Assembly (NCBI GenBank): GCA_015066865.1
Contig: SVNQ01000010.1
Location: 1 to 48,532 of the forward strand
DNA: 48,532 bases
Reading direction: 5' to 3'
Origin: Ruminococcus sp.
Lineage (GTDB): Bacteria; Bacillota; Clostridia; Oscillospirales; Ruminococcaceae
Part shown: one piece after another, positions 11,144 to 20,706 of the stretch
How the letters are laid out: every line of letters starts with the position of its first letter
Numbering within the stretch: position 1 is the first letter of the stretch
The notes under the pieces: generated by a model
The model's database searches: none
The model's input: the letters and a program-made list of their open reading frames with translations, nothing else
What the model was told of the DNA's origin: nothing
Translations under genes and position numbers: made by a program

Positions 11144-11383
11144 TTACCAGTCCTCCTCATCCTCATTGTTTTTCACGGAATTTTCTTCATCCTCATCCTG
11201 AAATGTCGGAACAGCGCATGCGCCGAGCTTTCCGGAGCAGTCGGTGCTGTTCACCGTCCGCACCCTTGTCCGTTCTCCCACTTCAAGGTTGATATGCTCG
11301 CTGCCGCTTTCCACCAGAGCATCCAGCAATGCGGCAAGCTCCTCTGCCTGTGCGTCGAGATCGGGATTATTCTGCGGCTTCAT
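11144..11383 (-). CDS. small protein resembling a diverged glycyl-radical domain
   Basis: 79 residues between the large PFL gene and the glycyl-radical gene. Residues 10-35 align without gaps to residues 4-29 of the downstream glycyl-radical protein, with 12 of 26 identities by eye (including DAQ, LLD and H-x-N). After that the similarity breaks: the HPEKYPQL helix is absent, the RVSGYAV loop is replaced by KLGACAV (52-58), and the C terminus is strongly acidic (FQDEDEE...NEDEEDW). A GGAGG site inside the end of pflB, 6 bases before the ATG, and a 17-base overlap with pflB argue for coupled translation and a real gene. Function unknown. Confidence 0.75.
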   Translation of the reverse strand: MKPQNNPDLDAQAEELAALLDALVESGSEHINLEVGERTRVRTVNSTDCSGKLGACAVPTFQDEDEENSVKNNEDEEDW

Positions 11384-13448
11384 CGGCTGCCTCCATTTTC
11401 AGTGCGTCCAGATCCAGCTCACCGGAGAACAGCACCGTACTCTTGCCAAGTGCATCGGGAATGATGGAGAAGGTGTTGGAAATGCCATCCTGTGCATGGC
11501 GGAACGGAAGCTTTGCAACGGATGCCAGTGATGCAACCGCACCTGCCGTATCCCTGCCGTGCATCGGATTTGCGCCGGGCGCAAGCGGAACTCCCTGCTT
11601 TCTGCCATCGGGCGTGTTGCCCGTCTTTTTGCCGTACACCACATTGGATGTGATGGTCAGGATGGACATGGTCGGCACACCGTCACGATAGGTGTGGTGC
11701 TTGCGGATCTTATCCATGAAAATGCGGACAATATCCACGGCAATGCTATCCACACGGTCATCGTCGTTGCCGTATTTCGGGAAATCTCCCTCCACCTCAT
11801 AATCCACGACAATTCCCTGCTCGTCACGGATGCATTTTACCTTTGCATACTTGATGGCACTGAGGGAATCCGCAACCACGGACAATCCCGCAATACCCGT
11901 TGCAAAATAACGCTTGACATCCCTGTCGTGCAGCGCCATCTGCAAACGCTCGTAGCTGTATTTATCATGCATGTAATGAATGACATTCAGCGTATTCACA
12001 TAGAGTCCGGCAAGCCATTCCATCATCTGGTCGTACTTGTCCATGACATCGTCATAATCGAGATAATCGCCTTCGACTTTTCTGTATTTCGGTCCAACCT
12101 GCACCTTCATTACCTCGTCCACACCGCCGTTGATGGCGTAGAGCAGGCATTTTGCGAGGTTGGCTCTTGCACCGAAGAACTGCATTTCCTTACCGATTCT
12201 CATAGAGGATACGCAGCATGCGATCGCATAGTCATCACCATGAGTTACACGCATCAAATCGTCATTCTCATACTGAATGGAGGAGGACTTGATGGACATT
12301 TTTGCGCAGAATTTCTTGAAATTCTGCGGCAGGTTAACAGACCACAAAACCGTCATATTCGGCTCAGGAGCTGTGCCGAGGTTGTTCAGGGTATTCAGAT
12401 AACGGAAGGAATTTTTCGTTACCAAATGCTTGCCGTCTACAGAAACACCGGCGATGGACTCGGTCACCCATGTCGGGTCACCGGAGAACAGTGCGTTATA
12501 TTCGGGCGTGCGGGCGAATTTCACAAGACGCAGCTTCATGATGAAGTGGTCGATCATTTCCTGCGCCTCACGCTCCGTGATCAGTCCTCTGTCGAGGTCA
12601 CGCTGGATATAAATGTCCAGGAATGTGGAGGTTCTGCCAAGGCTCATGGCTGCTCCGTTCTGTTCCTTAACCGCTGCCAGATAGCCGAAATACAGCCACT
12701 GAATCGCTTCCTGCGCATTCTTTGCGGGACGGGAAATATCAAAGCCGTAGATCTGTCCGAGCTCCTTGAGTTCTCCAAGCGCACGGATCTGCTCGGAAAG
12801 CTCCTCACGCAGACGAATATTCTTGGAAGTCATGCGGACAAAATGCGTATCCTGCTGGTGCTTCTTATCCTCGATCAGGCGATCCACACCGTACAGTGCA
12901 ACTCTGCGGTAGTCACCGATGATTCTTCCTCTGCCATAGGCATCGGGAAGTCCTGTCAGAATCGCAGATTTTCTTGCAAGGCGCATCTCAGGGGTGTATG
13001 CGTCAAAAACGCCCTGATTGTGTGTTTTTCTATATTTTGTAAAAATGTCAACAACCTCGCTGTCCACCTCATAGCCATATGCCTTGCAGGCTGTCTGTGC
13101 CATGCGGATGCCGCCGAACGGCTGCAGTGAACGCTTAAACGGCTTGTCCGTCTGGAAACCCACGATCTTCTCCAGCTCCTTATCAAGATAGCCGGGGCCA
13201 TGGGACGTGATCGTGGAAACGATCTTCGTGTCCATATCCAGCACGCCACCGTTTTCACGCTCCTGACGGGACAGCTCCATTACCTGATCCCAGAGCTTTG
13301 TGGTTGCTTCTGTCGGTCCTTCGAGGAAGCTGTCATCGCCCTCATAGGGGGTATAATTCTTCTGAATGAAATCACGGACATTGACGGAAGTGTGACTCCA
13401 TCTCCCCTGCTCAAAGCCTTCCCATTCGGGTTCAAATTTCATTGACAT
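11367..13448 (-). CDS. pflB: pyruvate formate-lyase large part, lacking the glycyl-radical domain
   Basis: 693 residues, against about 760 in whole PFL. It converts pyruvate and CoA to acetyl-CoA and formate in fermentation. The catalytic cysteine pair is Cys411-Cys412 in [10 protein letters not shown], and the region [16 protein letters not shown] near the end is typical. The frame stops after SIIPDALGK...AADEAAE, exactly where PFL would continue into the glycyl-radical domain. That domain is encoded at 10861-11100. The stop lies inside the overlapping next gene, which has its own ribosome site, so a sequencing frameshift is unlikely. A consensus promoter lies at 13523-13551. Confidence 0.95.
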   Translation of the reverse strand: MSMKFEPEWEGFEQGRWSHTSVNVRDFIQKNYTPYEGDDSFLEGPTEATTKLWDQVMELSRQERENGGVLDMDTKIVSTITSHGPGYLDKELEKIVGFQTDKPFKRSLQPFGGIRMAQTACKAYGYEVDSEVVDIFTKYRKTHNQGVFDAYTPEMRLARKSAILTGLPDAYGRGRIIGDYRRVALYGVDRLIEDKKHQQDTHFVRMTSKNIRLREELSEQIRALGELKELGQIYGFDISRPAKNAQEAIQWLYFGYLAAVKEQNGAAMSLGRTSTFLDIYIQRDLDRGLITEREAQEMIDHFIMKLRLVKFARTPEYNALFSGDPTWVTESIAGVSVDGKHLVTKNSFRYLNTLNNLGTAPEPNMTVLWSVNLPQNFKKFCAKMSIKSSSIQYENDDLMRVTHGDDYAIACCVSSMRIGKEMQFFGARANLAKCLLYAINGGVDEVMKVQVGPKYRKVEGDYLDYDDVMDKYDQMMEWLAGLYVNTLNVIHYMHDKYSYERLQMALHDRDVKRYFATGIAGLSVVADSLSAIKYAKVKCIRDEQGIVVDYEVEGDFPKYGNDDDRVDSIAVDIVRIFMDKIRKHHTYRDGVPTMSILTITSNVVYGKKTGNTPDGRKQGVPLAPGANPMHGRDTAGAVASLASVAKLPFRHAQDGISNTFSIIPDALGKSTVLFSGELDLDALKMEAADEAAE

Positions 13449-13522
13449 AGTTCATCTTCCTTTCACGGTTGGCAGTTTCCATGTCTTACTGCCGGCAAAT
13501 TGTTGTTTTCCTCTCTAAGAAC

Positions 13523-13551
13523 ATCATACAACATTCTCAAAGGTTTGTCAA
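13523..13551 (-). promoter_or_regulatory. promoter of the pfl operon
   Basis: Minus strand TTGACA (13546-13551), 17 bases, TATGAT (13523-13528), about 70 bases before the pflB start. The 233-base gap to the glycosyltransferase gene shows otherwise only a weak A+T stem at 13648-13672. Confidence 0.8.
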
Positions 13552-13681
13552 CGATGGTTGCCGCAGCTAACACAGATTCATTCTTTTTTCTATTTTATTT
13601 TCCCACAATTTCTGATATTTATGCAAAATGCGAACTGCATTTCCTTATTTTTCATTGAAATAACATGAAAAATGGGCAAAT

Positions 13682-14704
13682 TTAATTAAACTTGAAGATT
13701 TTTCTTGCCAATCTGTAACCATTTCCCAGCACCTGGCGCTTGCGCACAACGGGCATATCCGAAAGCCCGCAGAGCGTGCGATAACGCAGCTGACGATAGA
13801 GTTTTTCGTCCATCTGCCGTATATCCTGCCAGAGCTTGCGGCGCTTCTGCTCGTTTTCTTCCGTCTTGCTCAGCGTCAGAAATACTGAACAGATGAGGAT
13901 CATCATAGAGAGATAGTGCAGCATGTAGCTGCGCAGACGTTTGGGAGCATTGAGCTGCATCGGATTGCACACATTCAGCATGTGGTAGGTGACACGCAGC
14001 TGCTGATCAACCTGACGAATGAACACTTCTTCATTAACGGACTGATCCGATCTGCCAATGAAATAGCAGTAGAAATTCTCATTCATGTAGTATAGCGTTT
14101 TCACATAGGGCAGCGGCTGATACACAAAGATATTATCCACATAGAAACAATGGTGCAGCAGCTTTGTACCGCTGTCACGCAGCATTTTTGTGCGGTAAAT
14201 AACCGAATGCATCAGAATATTCTGATCAGGTCGGAAACGTCCAAGCTCCTCCCAGCCAAAAACACGATTTTCGGGCATCTTTCCTGTATATTTCACCGTA
14301 TGGCTTGTTGCATCCTCCACATGTTCATAGGTGTAGTTGGACAGAAGCATGTCAACGGGCTGCTCCATTTTGGAAAACTCACGGAGTTTTTCCAGTATTT
14401 TTTGCAGCACCTCGGTGTTCACCCAATCATCGGAATCCACAACCTTGAAGTAAAGTCCGGCGGCATTTTCCAGTCCCACATTAACGCCGGAACCATGACC
14501 GCCGTTCTCCTTATGGATCGCCCTTACAATTGTGGGATACTGCTCCTGATAACGATCTGCAATCTCAGCGGTATTATCCTTTGTGGATCCATCATTGACA
14601 ATCAGAATTTCGACTTCTTCTCCACCGGTCAGGAGTGTATCAATACAGTGTTCCATATATGCTGCGGAATTGTAGCACGGCACTGCGATAGTTAAAAGCT
14701 TCAT
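13682..14704 (-). CDS. family 2 glycosyltransferase
   Basis: 340 residues. The N terminus has the GT2 pattern TIAVPCYNSAAYMEHCID, then EILIVNDGSTKDNT (about 33-46), GGHGSGVNVGLENA and the DxD-type metal site VVDSDDW near residue 93. These enzymes move a sugar from a nucleotide donor. The acceptor cannot be told, and no membrane segment is evident. It stands alone with its own promoter at 14796-14824. The remaining C-terminal 200 residues are family-variable. Confidence 0.88.
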   Translation of the reverse strand: MKLLTIAVPCYNSAAYMEHCIDTLLTGGEEVEILIVNDGSTKDNTAEIADRYQEQYPTIVRAIHKENGGHGSGVNVGLENAAGLYFKVVDSDDWVNTEVLQKILEKLREFSKMEQPVDMLLSNYTYEHVEDATSHTVKYTGKMPENRVFGWEELGRFRPDQNILMHSVIYRTKMLRDSGTKLLHHCFYVDNIFVYQPLPYVKTLYYMNENFYCYFIGRSDQSVNEEVFIRQVDQQLRVTYHMLNVCNPMQLNAPKRLRSYMLHYLSMMILICSVFLTLSKTEENEQKRRKLWQDIRQMDEKLYRQLRYRTLCGLSDMPVVRKRQVLGNGYRLARKIFKFN

Positions 14705-15015
14705 TTGGTTTCCTCATTTCTACTGACATCAACGATGATTCGAAGACATCTGTTTCCTATATTCTAAGTATGTACAGACATAACTATACACTATAAGTAT
14801 ACAGGAAAAATCAGGAAAAAGCAAGGGATTCTACAAAATTTAAAAAAGGCGTAAAAATAGCATAGTTTTTTCTAATACAAATTGGAATATTCATGCATCC
14901 GCATTCATTCAAAAACGATGCTGCGTACAAAACCATGATATTATTTGCATTGATTTTTCAGAAAAATTTGTATAAAACAAAACTTCCCGTTCAAACTAAC
15001 GATGGAGGTGTTGTT
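14705..15015. other. divergent intergenic region
   Basis: 311 bases between the divergent glycosyltransferase and M23 peptidase genes, A+T-rich. It holds the glycosyltransferase promoter (14796-14824). A reading frame from 14893 runs in frame into the peptidase but has no ribosome site. On the plus strand only a weak TATAAA (14970 area) without a convincing -35 was seen, so the peptidase promoter is not located. Confidence 0.5.
14796..14824 (-). promoter_or_regulatory. promoter of the glycosyltransferase gene
   Basis: Minus strand TTGCTT (14819-14824), 17 bases, TATACT (14796-14801), about 90 bases before the start codon. Confidence 0.6.
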
Positions 15016-15771
15016 ATGAGTAAACAGAACACAAATGAAAACAAAAGCAAATACGGAAATCTGGGATTCTATCTGGTGCTGGCACTCTGCACTGCCATGA
15101 TCGGCGTATCCTGTTGGTTCGCCTATACACAGACCGCGGACAACCTGACCATCCAGCTTGATTCCGCACTGGAATCCGCAAATGATCTGGCTGCAGCAAT
15201 GCCGGAAACAAACATTCCTCGTGTTGAAAAGCAGCCTGAAACACAGACACACGGCTCTATTTCATCAGGCACGAAGGAAACCACAGTTTCCACTGCCGCC
15301 GCTGCCGCTGTCAATACCGAAACCAAAACAGAAACCACTGCTGCACCCAGAGCCGAGAAAATCAATGCTGCCTATCCGATCGTGGGTGAAGTAATCGGTG
15401 CATTCAGCAACGGTGATCTTGTAAAATCCGCAACCACCGGCGTATGGCAGACACACAACGGCGTTGACATTGCTGCTGCATCGGGCGATGAAGTGCGTGC
15501 CATTTCCGCAGGAGAAGTAGCTGCCGTGGAGGAAGATCCTCTTTGGGGCGTATGTGTAACGATCGACCATCAGGATGGCATCAGCAGCCGTTACTGCAAC
15601 CTGGATGCCGGATTGTCGGTAAACACAGGCGACAAGGTAGAATGCGGTACTGTCATCGGTGTGATCGGTGAATCCGCCGACGTGGAAAGTGCGCTTCCCG
15701 CACATCTGCACTTTGAGATCAAGCAGGGAAACATGTACCTCGATCCGGTGGCATTTATTGAGGGCAACTAA
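15016..15771 (+). CDS. membrane-anchored M23 (LytM) metallopeptidase, SpoIIQ-like layout
   Basis: 251 residues from the ATG at 15016, which follows GGAGGTGTTGTT. One membrane helix (about 17-37) is followed by a Thr/Ala/Glu-rich linker and a C-terminal M23 domain. The zinc ligands are present: His147 and Asp151 in HNGVD, and His230 and His232 in HLHFE. An active murein endopeptidase facing outward is therefore possible. The layout also fits SpoIIQ-type proteins of sporulation, some of which keep the full zinc site, but no sporulation genes are nearby. Monocistronic, with a shared terminator downstream. Confidence 0.85.
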   Translation: MSKQNTNENKSKYGNLGFYLVLALCTAMIGVSCWFAYTQTADNLTIQLDSALESANDLAAAMPETNIPRVEKQPETQTHGSISSGTKETTVSTAAAAAVNTETKTETTAAPRAEKINAAYPIVGEVIGAFSNGDLVKSATTGVWQTHNGVDIAAASGDEVRAISAGEVAAVEEDPLWGVCVTIDHQDGISSRYCNLDAGLSVNTGDKVECGTVIGVIGESADVESALPAHLHFEIKQGNMYLDPVAFIEGN

Positions 15772-15821
15772 TTTCCTATAGGCATTGAAAAGTCGCTGCA
15801 CCTGCAAATAATCATTCCAAA

Positions 15822-15861
15822 AAAAGAGGATTCCTCGCTTTGCAGCGTGGAATCCTCTTTT
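15822..15861. terminator. bidirectional terminator
   Basis: A perfect 13-bp stem (15822-15834 with 15849-15861) flanked by A-run and T-run sits between the convergent M23 and U32 genes and can serve both strands. Confidence 0.85.
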
Positions 15862-15874
15862 ATTGTTTTTATTA

Positions 15875-17113
15875 TTATTTTATTTCAGTATCCGCTTCTT
15901 CATCCGTCATCATGCGGATAATACTGTTTTCGGGAAATTCCATCTCACAGGGGAATGAAAAATCCATCATGGCGTGGTTTACCGTTGTAATGCGTTCCCC
16001 CTCGCCGTTGTAGATCTCATCAAGCTTCATCGTCACAGGGAGTTTGTTCGGTGCGAGGATCTCCACTGTATCCCCTGCAAAAAAGCGGTTGCGCTGTGTT
16101 GCATATACCCTGCCGTTTTCGCATCTTCCGATGATACCGACCACATCACAGGTGCGGATGTAGCCGCCCGATTCATAGTACTGGCAGGCATTGGGATGCC
16201 CGAAGAAGAAGCCCGTGCAGTACTTGCGGTGGCTGACTTTGAACACCTCGTCCCGAATTTCTTTCGGAAGCTTATAATCCTGCGGATGTGCCATCAAATA
16301 ATCCACTGCCATTCGGTAGGCGTTGGTAATGACGGACACATAGTACGCAGATTTCGCTCTGCCCTCGATCTTGAACGAGGTCACACCTGCCTGTGCAAGT
16401 TTGTCAAGATGGTCGATCATGCACATATCCCGTGCATTGAGGATGTACGTTCCCTCCGGTGCCTCCACGATGGGCATGGGCATATGGGGACGTTTTTCCT
16501 CCACAAGGCTGTATTTCCAGCGGCACGGCTGTGCGCATGCACCACGGTTTGCGTCCCTGTCCGTAAAATAGGCGGACAGCAGGCATCTTCCCGAAAAACT
16601 CACGCACATTGCACCGTGGACGAACACTTCAATTTCCAGATCCTCCGGAATATTACGGCGGATCTCATAAATTTCCTCCAAGGAAAGCTCACGGGCAAGC
16701 ACCACTCGTCTTGCGCCGAGCTTGTAGAGCATGTTGGCTGAGGCGTAATTCACAACGCCTGCCTGCGTGGAAACATGCAGCGGCATCTGCGGTGCAAGCT
16801 CACGGATCATCGTCATCAGTCCGATGTCCGCAACGATCATGGCATCCACGCCTGCATCCACCGCATCCTTCACAAAATCGGGGAAGAACTGCAGTTCATT
16901 GCTTCGGGGGAGTGTGTTGCAGGTAAGATACACCTTCACGCCCCTTGCATGTGCCATGGCAACTGCTTCACGCAGTCCCTGTGCATCAAAATTGGCAGGA
17001 TTTGCACGCATGCCGAACATCGTGCCGCCAAGATACACGGCATCCGCACCGAAATCCAGTGCTGCCTGCAGACGTTCCGCATCTCCGGCAGGCGCAAGAA
17101 CCTCGGGGCGCAT
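15875..17113 (-). CDS. U32 family protein, TrhP-like
   Basis: 412 residues from the ATG at 17113 (a GTG one codon earlier is also possible). The N terminus PEVLAPAGDAERLQAALDFG and the U32 signature around EVFVHGAMCVSFSGRCLLS with RGACAQPCRW (about 165-200) are clear. The cysteines there are likely to bind an iron-sulfur cluster. Family members are annotated as peptidases, but TrhP (YrrN/YrrO in Bacillus) hydroxylates U34 of tRNA using prephenate. The length fits YrrO. It overlaps the mltG stop by one base (TGATG), which suggests coupling. Confidence 0.88.
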   Translation of the reverse strand: MRPEVLAPAGDAERLQAALDFGADAVYLGGTMFGMRANPANFDAQGLREAVAMAHARGVKVYLTCNTLPRSNELQFFPDFVKDAVDAGVDAMIVADIGLMTMIRELAPQMPLHVSTQAGVVNYASANMLYKLGARRVVLARELSLEEIYEIRRNIPEDLEIEVFVHGAMCVSFSGRCLLSAYFTDRDANRGACAQPCRWKYSLVEEKRPHMPMPIVEAPEGTYILNARDMCMIDHLDKLAQAGVTSFKIEGRAKSAYYVSVITNAYRMAVDYLMAHPQDYKLPKEIRDEVFKVSHRKYCTGFFFGHPNACQYYESGGYIRTCDVVGIIGRCENGRVYATQRNRFFAGDTVEILAPNKLPVTMKLDEIYNGEGERITTVNHAMMDFSFPCEMEFPENSIIRMMTDEEADTEIK

Positions 17114-18615
17114 CACTGTCCACCCTCCGCTTGCTTTCTTGCTTCTTCTGCTTGCTTCTGCTGCTCCTTGATCATCGCTTCGTTCTGATAATGCTCCTCA
17201 AGGGTGGTTGCAAAGTAGGTAACGCCTGTTTCCACATTTGCGTAGAAGTAATAATAATTCGTATCGTTCGGATAGAGAACCGCCTCAATTGCGTCAATTC
17301 CGGGATTGCCGATCGCACCTGCGGGAAGTCCGGTACATACATATGTATCATATGCGTCATAGATCGTCTGGTCGGCAAGGTCAATGTTGGGCTTGATGGT
17401 CTGCTCAACATACTTCCTGGTCGGGTCGGACTGGAGCTTATTGGCAAACTCTGCCGGATTCTTCATACGATTCCAGAATACGGAGGAAACATCCTTCATA
17501 ACCGATTTTGTAGCTGCCTCCGCCTGCACGATGGACGCCAGTGTCACCAGCTCATCAAGCGTCAGTCCCAGCTCCTCCATGCGAGCATAATAGGTATCCG
17601 TCATCTTGACATTGAAGTTCTTGTAGATCTTCAGGCAGACCTCGGACGGATCCATTTCCTCATAGAAAGTATAGGTATCGGGGAACAGATAGCCTTCCAT
17701 CTTGCAGAATTTGAGCTTGCTCACGGTTGTCGGGAGATACTGCTCAAATTTATAGCCGTAATTCGCCTGATTGAAGTAGTATACAAATTTCTGCGCATCA
17801 CAGACATTTGCTTCCTCCAGCTTCTTTGCCGCGGCATAAACGGTCGTGCCCTCGGGGAACATGACATCCACCGTCACACGATCCTCTACCTCAACGCCCG
17901 TCAGCTCATCAATAATCGCTTCATATGCCATGATACTGCTGACTTCATGTTCACCGGCCACATAGCTTGCATCCGCCTTACTCAGTCTGGAGAACAGCAC
18001 GAATGCCTTGGGATATTCAATGATGCCCGCTTCGTGCAGATCCTCTGCGATGTCGGCAGTCGTCGCACCCTCCGGAATCGTGAAAGGCACAAGTGTCTTT
18101 GTTCCCTCAACACCGATCATGTCCTTACCGACACTGATGATCGTCACGGAAAGCAGCACGGAAATCACAATGATCAGCGTCAGCATGATCAGTACGCCGT
18201 AAATTCTGCTGGCGCTCTTATTTCTTCTGCGGCGCTTTCTTTTCTTCGCCTCTGCCTCACGCTGTGCTCTCGTCTGCTGCGGACGGGGACGCACCTGCGG
18301 ACGTTCCTCCCCTGCAATCGGTACATCCAGAGAATCCGCCGTTCTCTGACGGGGCATCTCAGATTTCTGATGTATAGTCGTTTTTTCCATATCACTCGGC
18401 TGTGCAACACTGCGTTCAGGTGCTGCATGTTTCGGCTGATAGGGCTGAGCAGCGTGTTTCGGCTCGTAGGGTCTCACCGCTGCTTCAGATTCATGGGATG
18501 TACGCTCCTGCGGTTTTGACTGCTGCGGTTTTTCAGCAGGTGCAGGAGTTCTTTTCTTATCGGTCTGCTTGAGAATCTCATCAAGCAGACGATCGTTTTC
18601 GTGATTGGATGCCAT
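17113..18615 (-). CDS. mltG: endolytic transglycosylase MltG
   Basis: 500 residues. A long charged, Gln/Pro/Arg-rich cytoplasmic region (about 1-135) ends in basic KKRKRRRRN, then one membrane helix (about 140-162) and the extracellular YceG-like domain. The active-site region reads LASIVQAEA; many clostridial homologues have Gln before the conserved Glu, which is retained. The motif ANKLQSDPT and the terminal YFYAN...YFATTLEEH are typical. It cuts nascent glycan strands and sets their length. Its neighbour with mltG-U32 order is common in Bacillota. Confidence 0.93.
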   Translation of the reverse strand: MASNHENDRLLDEILKQTDKKRTPAPAEKPQQSKPQERTSHESEAAVRPYEPKHAAQPYQPKHAAPERSVAQPSDMEKTTIHQKSEMPRQRTADSLDVPIAGEERPQVRPRPQQTRAQREAEAKKRKRRRRNKSASRIYGVLIMLTLIIVISVLLSVTIISVGKDMIGVEGTKTLVPFTIPEGATTADIAEDLHEAGIIEYPKAFVLFSRLSKADASYVAGEHEVSSIMAYEAIIDELTGVEVEDRVTVDVMFPEGTTVYAAAKKLEEANVCDAQKFVYYFNQANYGYKFEQYLPTTVSKLKFCKMEGYLFPDTYTFYEEMDPSEVCLKIYKNFNVKMTDTYYARMEELGLTLDELVTLASIVQAEAATKSVMKDVSSVFWNRMKNPAEFANKLQSDPTRKYVEQTIKPNIDLADQTIYDAYDTYVCTGLPAGAIGNPGIDAIEAVLYPNDTNYYYFYANVETGVTYFATTLEEHYQNEAMIKEQQKQAEEARKQAEGGQ

Positions 18616-18666
18616 GCCTTACCTCCGTTATTTCGTTCTATCCGCAAATTCCTCAGCGTCCTCCCT

Positions 18667-19236
18667 TTAGGGATGACTGTAAATCGTTTCTTCCGTAATT
18701 ACTGCGTCCACGCATCGGTCATGCACCTCACAGGGCAATTCCTCCAGAAGCATGGTGCTGCAGCAGATCCCGATCGTTTGCAGCATCGGGAATTTCTCCA
18801 AAAACCTGTCATAATATCCGCCGCCCTGTCCAAGACGTTTGCCCGTTTTGGTAAACGCAACCCCGGGTACAAAGCACACGGTATCCGCAGTGATCTGCGG
18901 CATCCGTGTTCCCGTCGGTTCCAAGATGCCATACGCCCCCGGCTCCAGCTCCTCCATGCTTTGTATCAGGAAAAACTGCATTTCCCCCATTTTCTGACAT
19001 TTCGGTAGGGCAACGTGCTTTCCAAGACGAAGCGCTTGCTCAATGATGCGAATCGTATCGGCTTCGCCGCCGCAGGAAACGTACAGCAGCAGCGTTTCCG
19101 CATCACGAAAATATGGCGATGCAGTGACATTCCGAAAAATCCCCTCGTCGAGTTCCTTCCGTATGTCATCCGGAATCTCCCTTCGCTGTCTGCGCAGGGC
19201 AGTGCGGAGCTGTTTCTTTTCTGTCAGGATGTCCAT
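18667..19236 (-). CDS. 5-formyltetrahydrofolate cyclo-ligase
   Basis: 189 residues from the ATG at 19236, one base after the upstream DJ-1 gene stop, so the two are coupled. Recognised from KKQLRTALRRQRREI at the N terminus, the FVPGVAFTKTGKRLGQGGGYYDRFL block (about 126-150) with the Gly-rich ATP/substrate loop, and the C-terminal CSTMLLEELPCEVHDRCVD. It converts 5-formyl-THF to methenyl-THF with ATP. This fits the folate theme of thyX in the same operon. Confidence 0.92.
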   Translation of the reverse strand: MDILTEKKQLRTALRRQRREIPDDIRKELDEGIFRNVTASPYFRDAETLLLYVSCGGEADTIRIIEQALRLGKHVALPKCQKMGEMQFFLIQSMEELEPGAYGILEPTGTRMPQITADTVCFVPGVAFTKTGKRLGQGGGYYDRFLEKFPMLQTIGICCSTMLLEELPCEVHDRCVDAVITEETIYSHP

Positions 19237-19237
19237 A

Positions 19238-19780
19238 TTACGGACAGCAGATCGCATTGCGCTGACGCCTTGCTTCCGCTGCACCGGCAGCAGCCTCCAC
19301 AAGCTTCAGACCGAAGTCCACTGCCACGCCTGCACCCTTTGCGGTGATGATGTTGCCACTCTGACAAACGGAATCCTTGCTGATGACCGCACCGGGCATC
19401 TGGGTTTCAAATCCGGGGTAAGCAATCGCTTCCCTGCCCTCAAGCAGTCCCTTATGCCCAAGAATGGATGGGGCTGCACAGATCGCACCGATGTAAATTT
19501 CTCTGTCCATGCAGAAGTCCACCGCTGTCTGCACTTCTATGGATTTCTCCAGATTGAGTGTGCCGGGCATACCGCCGGGCAGTACGATCATTTCCAGATC
19601 GCCGCCGAGCACCATCTCGGATGCTGTAATATCCGCTGTCACGGGAATCCCGTGTGCGCCGGTGATCACCTTGCCGCCGACACCCACAGTTACAACCTGC
19701 TTTTCTGCACGGCGCAGAAGATCGATGGGGGCAAGTGCCTCCATTTCTTCAAAGCCATTTGCCAGGAATACATAAATCAT
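19238..19780 (-). CDS. DJ-1/PfpI family protein
   Basis: 180 residues of the flavodoxin-like DJ-1 fold: VFLANGFEEMEALAPIDLLRRA with the acidic active-site residue, and IGAICAAPSILG (about 96-107) with the nucleophilic cysteine at the strand-helix elbow. Members include deglycase/glyoxalase III-like and stress proteins; the substrate cannot be told. The start ATG follows AAAGGAGAAGCATT and lies 12 bases after the DUF2156 gene. Confidence 0.88.
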   Translation of the reverse strand: MIYVFLANGFEEMEALAPIDLLRRAEKQVVTVGVGGKVITGAHGIPVTADITASEMVLGGDLEMIVLPGGMPGTLNLEKSIEVQTAVDFCMDREIYIGAICAAPSILGHKGLLEGREAIAYPGFETQMPGAVISKDSVCQSGNIITAKGAGVAVDFGLKLVEAAAGAAEARRQRNAICCP

Positions 19781-19792
19781 AATGCTTCTCCT

Positions 19793-20692
19793 TTATTTGA
19801 ATGTTACACTGTATTTCTCCTGCATAAAGGCAGGATGATAGGATTTTTTCGCTTTGCGCAGCCCATCGATGCCCAGATCCTCCTCACGGTTGATATAGGC
19901 AAAGCGCTGTGCCGCATGTGCTGCAAAGCCCTGATTGATGGCAGCATACACGCCCTGATATGCCGTATCCGCCTTTTCAATATGCACACAGAACGTGTCC
20001 GACGAAAGCGGTTCGCCCACGCAGAAGGCAATCAGTCTGCCGTCCGCCCGAAGCACTGCACCTTCCAGTGCAAGCTCCGAAAAATGACGAAAATAGGTGT
20101 CAATCGCAAATTGCTCAGAAATTGCAGAGGTATCGCCCTCCAGCTTTTCATTGTACCGCATTGCGGCAAAAGCAATACAGTCATCAAAGTCCCGTTCCGT
20201 CATCAGTGAAAACTGTGCATCATACTGCGCAAAGCGATGCAGAAAATTACGTTTCTGATGGTATTTGCGTCCTGCAAGCTCACTGAGGTCACGGCTGTTG
20301 TAGATATAATCCCAGCTGTCACGATCTTCAAACACGTCAAGAACGTCCTCTCCAAATTGCTCACGCAGCCACGCAAGGCGTTCGGGAGAGACATTCCAGA
20401 TATGCAGGGGCTTGCCCATTCCTTCGGCAAAATGCCGCATCTGCGCAATTGCATCTATATGGTCACCCTCCCCTGCCGGATACATAAAAGATGGTATGCC
20501 ATCATGCGTATCCAATGAAACGGAAAAATAAAAGTCCCCATAGCGTGCAATCTTTGAATCATGAAGTCTGCGCCATGCCAGATTGTTGGCAAAGCTGTAT
20601 TCACACCCCCGATAATCCGAACGGCGCAGACAATCCGTGATCCACGGACGGTCTGCAAGGGTGATTTCTCGAAATTCTAACATATCCTGCAT
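19793..20692 (-). CDS. DUF2156 (aminoacyltransferase-like) protein
   Basis: 299 residues with two GNAT-like halves of the type found in the C-terminal domain of lysyl-phosphatidylglycerol synthases (DUF2156). Signature stretches are DRPWITDCLRRSDYRGCEYSF near the N terminus, GRKYHQKRNFLHRF (about 140-153) and NREEDLGIDGLRKAKKSYHP near the end. No membrane segment, so it is a soluble stand-alone form; substrate unknown. A second ATG at 20683 (three codons later) has better spacing to AAAGG and may be the true start. Confidence 0.82.
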   Translation of the reverse strand: MQDMLEFREITLADRPWITDCLRRSDYRGCEYSFANNLAWRRLHDSKIARYGDFYFSVSLDTHDGIPSFMYPAGEGDHIDAIAQMRHFAEGMGKPLHIWNVSPERLAWLREQFGEDVLDVFEDRDSWDYIYNSRDLSELAGRKYHQKRNFLHRFAQYDAQFSLMTERDFDDCIAFAAMRYNEKLEGDTSAISEQFAIDTYFRHFSELALEGAVLRADGRLIAFCVGEPLSSDTFCVHIEKADTAYQGVYAAINQGFAAHAAQRFAYINREEDLGIDGLRKAKKSYHPAFMQEKYSVTFK

Positions 20693-20706
20693 CCTTTATG
20701 GATTTT

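Noticed and set aside
11144..11383. Frameshift in a single normal pfl gene as the explanation for the split
   Set aside because: The intervening sequence is not the missing PFL linker, each small gene has its own Shine-Dalgarno at good spacing, and the domain gene starts cleanly at ATG 11100.
11559..13130. Long plus-strand open frame opposite pflB
   Set aside because: Shadow of the conserved pflB coding sequence; no promoter, ribosome site or recognisable domain.
14868..14900. Sigma-F-type promoter for the M23 (SpoIIQ-like) gene
   Set aside because: A GCATA is present, but the spacing to the following GGAATATT is about 19 bases and the -10 does not match well.
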